Source: an uncultured Chloroflexota bacterium (GTDB lineage: Bacteria > Chloroflexota > Dehalococcoidia > SM23-28-2 > RBG-16-64-32). From it: a stretch of DNA of 9,815 nucleotides. The stretch spans positions 1-9,815 of the forward strand of contig CAJXNA010000055.1 in assembly GCA_913056415.1 (NCBI GenBank). The letters run 5' to 3'. Made by a program: the position numbers and the translations under genes. This document shows, in pieces, positions 1 to 4,662 of the stretch. The notes under the pieces are model-generated. The model made no database searches, was not told the origin of the DNA, and saw only the letters and a program-made list of their open reading frames with translations. Positions within the stretch are counted from its first letter, which is position 1, and the number at the start of each line of letters is the position of its first letter.

Positions 1-961
1 GCACGGCCCTCCGACGCTCTCGCAGCGGCACCTCCGGCTGGTCCAGCAGGAAGGCCTCCACCTTGCCCCGCACGCAGGCGCTGTAGCAGGCGTAGAAGTC
101 CAGCACCTCCGGGAGCTCGCCGTCCCCCGATCTCTCCACGTAACGATCCACGAAACCCTTGGCCAAGTCGCTCCGGTCCCGGTAGTCCAGGTCCATCGCC
201 AGGAAACCAACGTCGCGGGCCACGTCCAGCAGGCTCAGCCTGCGGCTGAATTCCACGCAGTCGAAGATGCAGATACCGTCCACGAAGCAAACGGCATCGG
301 AGCGCAGGTCGGCGTGCACGCGCCTGATCCGCAGCTCGTCTACGCGCCTCCGAAGGACATCCTCCTTCCGGGTGAAGAACGCCTCACCGTACGCTTGAAG
401 GACCCGGTCCTGCTCCGGCGTGATCGTCCGGCCGATATACGGCGTCCACTGCTGGACGTTCTCCCGCCAGTTGTACCGGATAGCCCAATCGCCGTACTCA
501 GCTATGCGCACGCTGGTCTCGGCGTCAGCGTGGAAGCGGGCGAGGCGATCAGCGACGCGCCGGATCATCTGGTCCGTCACCTCCGCCGACTCCAGCAGAC
601 GGTCCATCATCCGCTCGGCGGGGAGGCGGCGCATGTGCACGGCGTACTCGATGACCTTTCCGGCGCCGTCGACCGTTATGCGGCCATCCTGATCCCGTAT
701 CCGGGACACGCCGAGGTACGTATCGGGGCAGAGGCGGGCGTTGAGGATCACCTCCTGGCGGCAGTAGTAGCGCCGCTTCCCCAGGGTCGAGAAGTCCAGA
801 AATCCGAAGTCCACCGGCTTCTTAACCTTGTACACCTGCTCACCGGCCAGGAGCACGTATGAGATATGCGTCTGGATTAGCTTCACGCGGCCCACGGGGT
901 GGGGATAGGCGGCGGGGTCGAGCAGGGCACGTATGACGGGCGGCAGGGCGCTTTCAGACAT
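1..961 (-). CDS. Aminoglycoside phosphotransferase-like protein (COG2187 family), partial, C-terminus outside window
   Basis: The reading frame is open from the ATG at 961 to the window edge, giving 320 residues without a stop. It resembles the N-terminal kinase-like half of proteins often annotated as bifunctional aminoglycoside phosphotransferase/ATP-binding protein. Visible marks are a lysine-rich segment VYKVKKPVDFGFLDFSTLGK at about residues 43-62 (N-lobe, nucleotide-binding side), a catalytic-loop-like HADLRSD at 216-222, FDCVEF at 233-238 in the position of the metal-binding D, and VARDVGFLAMDLD at 247-259. Full-length relatives usually carry a P-loop kinase domain after this half; it would lie left of base 1 and cannot be checked here. 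The substrate is unknown, and drug resistance should not be assumed from the family name. The start is chosen because no upstream start in frame is supported and a TATACT hexamer sits 9 bases before the ATG. There is no Shine-Dalgarno sequence. It is divergent from the Nudix gene. Confidence 0.85.
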   Translation of the reverse strand, partial: MSESALPPVIRALLDPAAYPHPVGRVKLIQTHISYVLLAGEQVYKVKKPVDFGFLDFSTLGKRRYYCRQEVILNARLCPDTYLGVSRIRDQDGRITVDGAGKVIEYAVHMRRLPAERMMDRLLESAEVTDQMIRRVADRLARFHADAETSVRIAEYGDWAIRYNWRENVQQWTPYIGRTITPEQDRVLQAYGEAFFTRKEDVLRRRVDELRIRRVHADLRSDAVCFVDGICIFDCVEFSRRLSLLDVARDVGFLAMDLDYRDRSDLAKGFVDRYVERSGDGELPEVLDFYACYSACVRGKVEAFLLDQPEVPLRERRRAV

Positions 962-970
962 GGCCGACCA

Positions 971-1000
971 AGTATAGCAATACGCCGTAACGGGGAACAG
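971..1000 (-). promoter_or_regulatory. Predicted promoter of the COG2187 gene, near-leaderless
   Basis: On the minus strand a TATACT -10 hexamer (976-971) lies 9 bases before the ATG at 961, so transcription would start about 3 bases before the start codon. With an 18-base spacer the -35 position (1000-995) reads CTGTTC, which is a poor match. The call rests on the -10 and on the same spacing recurring at other genes in the window. Confidence 0.5.
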
Positions 1001-1007
1001 GGCGGGG

Positions 1008-1013
1008 TATACT
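1008..1013 (+). promoter_or_regulatory. Predicted -10 box of the Nudix gene, near-leaderless
   Basis: TATACT lies 9 bases before the ATG at 1023, the mirror image of the arrangement on the other strand. No convincing -35 is visible (GCCGTA at 984-989 for an 18-base spacer). There is no good Shine-Dalgarno site; only GGA-type purines sit directly against the start codon. Confidence 0.5.
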
Positions 1014-1022
1014 GCGGACGGA

Positions 1023-1445
1023 ATGCGGGACGCAGAAGTAGTGACGTGCTTCCTGCTGCGTCGCGGCGAGGGCGGCGATACGCTCCTACTGCTGCGCCGC
1101 AGCGATCGCGTGAGCACGTACCAGGGGTTGTGGGCAAGCGTCAGCGGCTATCTGGAGTCGGAGTCGCCCCTGGAGCAGGCCTATCGCGAGATCGAGGAGG
1201 AGGTGGGGCTGCATCGCAGCGACGTGCGACTGCTGGCGCAGGGGGAGCCGCTCGTCGCCGTCGACGAGACGATCGATACGCGCTGGACGGTGCATCCGTT
1301 CCTGTTCGAGGTATTTCGGCCGGAACGCGTGCGTCTGGACTGGGAGCACGTGGAGAGCCGCTGGGTGAGGATCAAGGAGATGGGCGGCCTGGAGACGGTG
1401 CCCAGGTTGGAGGAGGCGCTGGAGAGGGTATACAGCGGTCCCTGA
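1023..1445 (+). CDS. Nudix hydrolase
   Basis: 140-residue single-domain Nudix protein, expected to hydrolyse a nucleoside diphosphate linked to another group with Mg2+; the substrate is not evident. The Nudix box spans residues 42-63 and ends in REIEEEVGL, which supplies the catalytic glutamates. Counting from the first glycine it is 22 residues, one shorter than the usual G-x5-E-x7-REUxEExGU. The N-terminal strand VVTCFLL, the LLLLRRSD segment and the late VHPFLFEV and DWEH segments match a subgroup that I recall as fused to eIF-2B-like domains in haloarchaea. Here an eIF-2B-like gene lies 445 bases downstream on the same strand. The ATG is favoured because the VVTCFLL strand begins a few residues after it and a -10 hexamer precedes it closely. 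The gene is followed by a strong hairpin. Confidence 0.9.
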   Translation: MRDAEVVTCFLLRRGEGGDTLLLLRRSDRVSTYQGLWASVSGYLESESPLEQAYREIEEEVGLHRSDVRLLAQGEPLVAVDETIDTRWTVHPFLFEVFRPERVRLDWEHVESRWVRIKEMGGLETVPRLEEALERVYSGP

Positions 1446-1452
1446 AAGCACA

Positions 1453-1480
1453 CACCCCACTGGTTGTTGCCAGTGGGGTG
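1453..1480. terminator. Perfect 11-bp hairpin between convergent genes
   Basis: CACCCCACTGG (1453-1463) and CCAGTGGGGTG (1470-1480) are perfect inverted repeats around a 6-base loop, starting 7 bases after the Nudix stop. Its place between the convergent Nudix and CDGSH genes suggests a bidirectional terminator. Neither strand has a proper T-run after the stem, so it may instead protect the 3' end or need a factor. Confidence 0.6.
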
Positions 1481-1567
1481 CCCAAAGGGAGGGTTACCCT
1501 TCACTACATGTTACGTGGGGGACGTTCTCATGGATTCGCGGGGCGCCGTGAGGGCGTAGGTTTCCGT

Positions 1568-1771
1568 CTATTCGGCCCTGGTCTCCGCCTGGAAGCCTAG
1601 CTCCCGGTGGCTGCCATCGCAGAACGGCTTGTTCTTAGAGTCGCCGCAGCGGCAGAGGGCGATCCTCCCCTCTGGCAGTTGGAACCTGTTGCCATCCGCG
1701 TCCTCCAGGATCACCGGCCCTTCAATTCGGTAGGGGCCGTTGATACGGACTTTGATCCTGACCTCCTCCAA
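1568..1771 (-). CDS. CDGSH-type iron-sulfur protein
   Basis: 67-residue protein with a complete CDGSH signature, CRCGDSKNKPFCDGSH at residues 40-55. It supplies the three cysteines (C40, C42, C51) and the histidine (H55) that hold a labile 2Fe-2S cluster in this family (mitoNEET-like; single-copy bacterial form). The N-terminal half (NGPYRIEGPVILEDADGNRF) is the usual beta-rich part of small bacterial members. There is no signal peptide or membrane segment, so it should be cytosolic, with a redox or cluster-related role; its partner is unknown. The start is a TTG at 1771, chosen because AAGGAG lies 7 bases before it and no ATG or GTG is available in frame nearby. It sits alone, convergent with the Nudix gene and divergent from the eIF-2B-like gene. 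Confidence 0.9.
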   Translation of the reverse strand: MEEVRIKVRINGPYRIEGPVILEDADGNRFQLPEGRIALCRCGDSKNKPFCDGSHRELGFQAETRAE

Positions 1772-1778
1772 GCGATCG

Positions 1779-1784
1779 CTCCTT
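1779..1784 (-). promoter_or_regulatory. Ribosome binding site that decides a TTG start
   Basis: AAGGAG on the minus strand (1784-1779) is separated by 7 bases from the TTG at 1771. It is the main support for a TTG start of the CDGSH gene. A TATCAT hexamer at 1820-1815 could be its -10, which would give this gene a normal leader. Confidence 0.65.
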
Positions 1785-1847
1785 CCCGAACGATACGTAA
1801 ATTCCCCTCTTCCGATGATAGCAGACGGCGGCGCCGGAATCTGCAGC

Positions 1848-1877
1848 GTGACCCCAGGCAGCGGCCTGCGGTAGACT
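1848..1877 (+). promoter_or_regulatory. Predicted promoter of the eIF-2B-like gene
   Basis: GTGACC (1848-1853, 4 of 6 to TTGACA) and TAGACT (1872-1877, 4 of 6 to TATAAT) are separated by 18 bases. The start codon follows 13 bases after the -10, which predicts a leader of about 7 bases. The AAGGG just before the ATG is too close to act as a Shine-Dalgarno site. Confidence 0.5.
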
Positions 1878-1890
1878 GTCGGGCAAGGGT

Positions 1891-2748
1891 ATGCGACAGG
1901 AGATCAACGCCGCCGTCAAGCGCATCCGAGAGGACCGGGAGCACGGCGCCCGCCAGTTGGCGCTGGAGGCGCTGCGGGCGTTGGCGGAGGTGGCGCCGGA
2001 CGCGGACAGCGAGGAGCTGCGGGACTGCGCCCGCGCCCTGGTACTGGCGCGACCGATGATGGCGGTGATCGAGAACGCCATGGCGTTGGCCTGGGAGCGC
2101 TGTCAGGCCACGGGCGATCCGGTGAAAGGCGCCGCGGAGGCGATCGAGAGGCTGGAAACGGCCCCTGACGGGATGGCGGCCAGCGCCCGCGGCGTGATCC
2201 CCCGCGACACCCTGATCACCCTCACCTACTCGTCGGCGGTTATCGAGGTGCTGAACCGGCTGCGACCGCGGCGCGTGATCGTCAGCGAATCGCGGCCGCT
2301 GTACGAAGGCCAGCGGACGGCGAGGGCCCTGGCTGGACAGGGGATCTCGCTCACCCTCATCACAGAGGCGCAGATGGCGCTGTTCGTGCGCGAGGCGGAG
2401 GCGGTAGTGGTAGGAGCCGATAGCGTGCAGGCGGACGGCTCGCTGGTGAACAAGGTCGGGACGCACCTGCTGGCGCTGGCGGCGCGGGCGGAGAAGGTGC
2501 CGCTCTACGTGCTGGCGGAGACGCTGAAGGTGGCCGCGCCCTCCCAGCCACAGCGGTTCACGGTGGAGGAGGGGAAGCGACACGAAGTCACGCGCATGCG
2601 CTGGCTGGAGGTGCGAAACGTCTACTTTGAGGTGACGCCGGCGCGGCTGGTGACCGCCTACGTGACCGAGGAGGGCGTACGGAAGCCGTCCGAGATGCGG
2701 CGGTACGCGTCGGAGGCAGAGCGCCGCTGGCGCGCTCTCATGGGATAA
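1891..2748 (+). CDS. eIF-2B alpha/beta/delta-like (ribose-1,5-bisphosphate isomerase-like) protein
   Basis: 285 residues. The C-terminal two thirds is the Rossmann-like domain shared by eIF-2B regulatory subunits, methylthioribose-1-phosphate isomerase (MtnA) and ribose-1,5-bisphosphate isomerase. Matching segments are ESRPLYEGQ (133-141), GADSVQADGSLVNKVGT (175-191), YVLAET (206-211) and FEVTPARLV (246-254). The first 90 or so residues form a helical N-domain. Aligned by eye to Thermococcus R15P isomerase, the catalytic Asp is kept (D177 in GAD), but the catalytic Cys of the THC motif is replaced by Thr (TLTYSSAV, T112). It is therefore unlikely to be a standard isomerase and may bind a sugar phosphate or nucleotide as eIF-2B subunits do. 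Bacteria lack eIF2, so a translation role is not implied. Its neighbour, a Nudix hydrolase, is a recalled fusion partner. Confidence 0.85.
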   Translation: MRQEINAAVKRIREDREHGARQLALEALRALAEVAPDADSEELRDCARALVLARPMMAVIENAMALAWERCQATGDPVKGAAEAIERLETAPDGMAASARGVIPRDTLITLTYSSAVIEVLNRLRPRRVIVSESRPLYEGQRTARALAGQGISLTLITEAQMALFVREAEAVVVGADSVQADGSLVNKVGTHLLALAARAEKVPLYVLAETLKVAAPSQPQRFTVEEGKRHEVTRMRWLEVRNVYFEVTPARLVTAYVTEEGVRKPSEMRRYASEAERRWRALMG

Positions 2749-2779
2749 GGACTGCGCCTCTCCCGGATTCCTCTCTCAC

Positions 2780-2803
2780 CTCGCGACACTCGCGGGTTTT
2801 GTT
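2780..2803 (+). terminator. Rho-independent terminator after the eIF-2B-like gene
   Basis: A 7-bp stem (2780-2786 with 2790-2796, CGCGA/TCGCG core and one G-T wobble) with a CAC loop is followed directly by TTTTGTT. It lies 31 bases after the stop and is the best-formed terminator in the window. It should separate this gene from the alpha/beta hydrolase. Confidence 0.75.
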
Positions 2804-2835
2804 ATGGTAAACTCAAAATTGAGCGGCGGGCCACT

Positions 2836-2866
2836 CGGCGAGCTGTAACGAAGCGTAAGCTCGCCG
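2836..2866 (+). repeat. 9-bp inverted repeat upstream of the alpha/beta hydrolase
   Basis: CGGCGAGCT (2836-2844) and AGCTCGCCG (2858-2866) are perfect inverted repeats. The 13-base interior can itself pair as ACG-aag-CGT. It ends 12 bases before the AGGAG site. If transcription starts upstream (possible extended -10 TGGTAAACT, 2805-2813), this is a leader hairpin. If the TATATT at 2873-2878 is the -10, it is a DNA operator. The sequence does not decide between these. Confidence 0.5.
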
Positions 2867-2878
2867 TTTACCTATATT

Positions 2879-2883
2879 AGGAG
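2879..2883 (+). promoter_or_regulatory. Ribosome binding site of the alpha/beta hydrolase
   Basis: AGGAG lies 5 bases before the ATG at 2889 and fixes the start. It overlaps the end of a TATATT hexamer (2873-2878) that, by spacing alone, could also be a -10 with a roughly 4-base leader. The two readings are mutually exclusive. Confidence 0.65.
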
Positions 2884-2888
2884 ACCAG

Positions 2889-3725
2889 ATGACGAAGGCC
2901 CAGATCGGCGACATCGAGATGTACTACGAGGTGCATGGTCCCACCTGCCTTCCGGCGGGTCAGGCCGAGCCTCTGCTCCTCATCATGGGCCTGGGCGCCA
3001 ACGCCACCTCCTGGGAGATGCAGATCCCCGAATTCAGCCGCGAGTATCGGGTGATCGCCTTCGACAACCGCGGCTCGGGCCGCACGGACAAGCCGCATTC
3101 ACCATACACGATGTCGCAGATGGCGGGCGACGCCGTAGGCCTTATGGACCACCTGGGAATCGGGTCGGCCCACGTGTTCGGCATGTCCATGGGCGGCATG
3201 ATCGCGCAGGAGCTAGCGCTCAGGTACCCGCATCGCGTGCGGACGCTGGTTCTGGGTGGAACCATGACCGGCGGGCCCAACGCGGTGGTCGCCAGTCTAC
3301 CGCTTATCCGGCAGTGGGTATCGACCGCGACTCTCCCGCCGGCGCAGGCCGTGGAGAACGGTCTGCGCTTCCTCTACAGCGAAGAGTTCATCGCCAGGAA
3401 CAAGGAGCGGCTGGTGAAGCGTGCGCTGAACCTGGCCCACCTACAGCCACCCAGGCATGCCCTCCAGCGGCAGGTAATGGCCGTCGTCCAGTTCAACACG
3501 TACGAGCGTCTGGCCGACATCAAGACACCAACGCTCATCATCTCAGGCAACGAGGACACGATCGTGCCGCCGGAGAACTCGCGCATCCTTGCGGAGGGGA
3601 TACCGGACGCCGAGCTGGTGGAGCTGGATGGAGCCGGCCACGGCTTTCTGGCTGAGAAGGCAGCGGCGGCCAACAAGGCGGTGCTGTCCTTTCTGCGCCG
3701 CCACAGTGCCGGCCCGCCGAAGTAG
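2889..3725 (+). CDS. Alpha/beta-fold hydrolase
   Basis: 278-residue cytosolic alpha/beta hydrolase, no signal peptide. The catalytic triad is readable: nucleophile S100 in GMSMGG (98-103), acid D223 in GNEDTIVPP, and H251 in GAGHGF. The oxyanion-hole region is LLLIMGLGANATSW (29-42), followed by the usual FDNRGSGRTDKP. This pattern fits the esterase/3-oxoadipate enol-lactonase-like group; the substrate cannot be told from sequence, and no pathway genes flank it. Residues 18-26 (PTCLPAGQA) look like an extra piece between the VHG turn and the EPLLLIMG strand, where relatives usually have only two or three residues; the DNA there is an imperfect palindrome (see findings). The gene stands between its own terminated upstream neighbour and a promoter for the next operon. 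Confidence 0.9.
   Translation: MTKAQIGDIEMYYEVHGPTCLPAGQAEPLLLIMGLGANATSWEMQIPEFSREYRVIAFDNRGSGRTDKPHSPYTMSQMAGDAVGLMDHLGIGSAHVFGMSMGGMIAQELALRYPHRVRTLVLGGTMTGGPNAVVASLPLIRQWVSTATLPPAQAVENGLRFLYSEEFIARNKERLVKRALNLAHLQPPRHALQRQVMAVVQFNTYERLADIKTPTLIISGNEDTIVPPENSRILAEGIPDAELVELDGAGHGFLAEKAAAANKAVLSFLRRHSAGPPK
2944..2964. repeat. Imperfect palindrome inside the hydrolase gene
   Basis: A 21-base stretch opens with CCTG and closes with CAGG, with partly paired inner bases (CC with GG plus G-T pairs). It encodes the peptide CLPAGQA in the hydrolase. It resembles, imperfectly, short palindromic units that encode CLPAGRQ-like peptides which I recall in predicted proteins of many environmental genomes. 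Only one copy is visible in the window. Confidence 0.4.
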
Positions 3726-3739
3726 GTGGGCGCTAAAGT

Positions 3740-3769
3740 TTGCCGTCTGACCTGCCCTGCTCCTATACT
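3740..3769 (+). promoter_or_regulatory. Predicted promoter of the DUF2203 operon
   Basis: TTGCCG (3740-3745, 4 of 6) and TATACT (3764-3769, 5 of 6) are separated by 18 bases. The ATG at 3782 follows 12 bases after the -10, predicting a leader of about 6 bases. There is no good Shine-Dalgarno site. This also argues against the longer reading frame that begins inside the promoter. Confidence 0.6.
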
Positions 3770-3781
3770 TGCTTAGGCGCC

Positions 3782-4189
3782 ATGAGGCCCCAATACTTCA
3801 CCCTGAACGAGGCCAACGCTCTCCTCTCCCGCCTCAGCGATCTTCTCCTCCAGATGCAGGAGAGCAAGGCGAAGCATGACCAGCTCCGGGAGAAGGCCAC
3901 GGAGTACGTCCATCGAATGTCCTCCAACGGCCACGTTATAGAGGTGGAGCTGAACGAGACGAGGCAGGAGTTGGCCAAGGCGACGGCGGAGCTGAACAGC
4001 CTAATCGAGAGGGGGAGGGAGCTTGGCTGCGAGGTGAAGGACATCGATCAGGGGCTGGTCGATTTTCGCACGGAGCGTGACGGCCGCGAGGTCTACCTGT
4101 GCTGGAAGCTGGGAGAGCCGGAGGTCAGCTGGTGGCATGAGCTGGATACCGGCTTCGACGGAAGGCGCCCACTGGAAATAAAACCGTGA
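3782..4189 (+). CDS. DUF2203 family protein
   Basis: 135 residues. The N-terminus YFTLNEANALLSRLSDLL (5-22) and the C-terminal block VYLCWKLGEPEVSWWHELDTGFDGRRPL (about 104-131) are the two hallmarks of DUF2203, a family of unknown function. Between them (about 20-85) is a charged, heptad-like helical region, probably a coiled coil. The ATG at 3782 is preferred to a possible TTG at 3740, because family homology starts 4 residues after it and the extra upstream sequence overlaps the predicted promoter. It is the first gene of a three-gene operon, and its stop overlaps the next start as GTGA. It is probably cytosolic. Confidence 0.85.
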   Translation: MRPQYFTLNEANALLSRLSDLLLQMQESKAKHDQLREKATEYVHRMSSNGHVIEVELNETRQELAKATAELNSLIERGRELGCEVKDIDQGLVDFRTERDGREVYLCWKLGEPEVSWWHELDTGFDGRRPLEIKP

Positions 4190-4662
4190 GCGATGAGACT
4201 TCCACCGCTACCAAAGAAGTGGATGCGCTGCTGAACCGGTTTCATGAAGCGCAGCAGGCCCTGATGCGGGCGATCGCCGAGGCAGCGCCCGATCAGTTCG
4301 AGAGGGCGGAGGAAGAGGACGGCTCCGTCAAGCGTATCCTGGAGCGCTCAGCGGACGAGGTTAACTTCTACTACGGCCGCCTCGTAGCCCAGGCGCTATC
4401 TCTGCCCCAGCCTCCCGGCATGGAGACCGCCGACTTCCAGTCGCTGGAGGAGGCGCGGGTCTCCCTCCAGGTGGCGCACAAGCGTTTCTCCAACCTTCTG
4501 CACGATTTGACGGCGGAGGACCTAGAGCGAAAGGCCAGGCTGGAGGGCACCGCCGAGTACACCCTACGACAGGTGCTGGAGACGGCTGTGGCTCACTACA
4601 AGCTGCGGACTGAACAGCTCGCGAATATCGGCGAGGGGGTCAGCAACAAGGAGCTTAGATGA
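4186..4662 (+). CDS. DinB-like four-helix-bundle protein
   Basis: 158 residues, all-helical in appearance. A helix beginning KEVDALLNRFHEAQQALMRAI, the segment RILERSADEVNFYYGRLV (50-67), the turn DLTAEDLERKA and the final helix YTLRQVLETAVAHYKLRTEQL follow the DinB/YfiT layout. Family members use three histidines for a metal; here the second-helix position has no histidine (DEVNFY) and the last helix keeps one (H137), with R141 where a second is common. Metal binding is therefore doubtful. The start is a GTG overlapping the DUF2203 stop by 4 bases, and translation is probably coupled. Some Chloroflexota DinB relatives are annotated as damage-inducible or thiol-transferase-like, but no function should be assigned here. 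Confidence 0.65.
   Translation: MSDETSTATKEVDALLNRFHEAQQALMRAIAEAAPDQFERAEEEDGSVKRILERSADEVNFYYGRLVAQALSLPQPPGMETADFQSLEEARVSLQVAHKRFSNLLHDLTAEDLERKARLEGTAEYTLRQVLETAVAHYKLRTEQLANIGEGVSNKELR
4648..4653 (+). promoter_or_regulatory. Ribosome binding site of the NDUFA9-like gene
   Basis: AAGGAG lies within the end of the DinB-like gene, 5 bases before the ATG at 4659. It supports the start that overlaps the previous stop as ATGA. Confidence 0.7.

Noticed and set aside
314..862. Plus-strand open frame of 182 codons
   Set aside because: It lies antisense to the COG2187 gene, whose minus-strand translation has clear family motifs. The plus-strand product has no recognisable motif.
1490..1500. Short near-palindrome AGGGTTACCCT after the Nudix gene
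   Set aside because: Only five paired bases around one central base; too short to separate from chance next to the much stronger hairpin.
1446..1567. Possible small gene or RNA between the Nudix and CDGSH genes
   Set aside because: 122 bases with only the hairpin as structure; no start with a ribosome site and no conserved RNA fold recognised.
899..1600. Plus-strand open frame of 233 codons overlapping the Nudix gene
   Set aside because: Arg/Gly-rich product typical of a GC-rich shadow frame; the overlapping Nudix frame has strong homology marks.
1711..2583. Long minus-strand frame of 290 codons
   Set aside because: Antisense to the eIF-2B-like gene; low-complexity His/Arg/Leu-rich composition, and it also overlaps the CDGSH gene in another frame.
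3740..3781. Longer start for the DUF2203 gene (TTG at 3740)
   Set aside because: The extra 14 residues overlap the predicted -35 and -10 boxes and precede the start of family homology.
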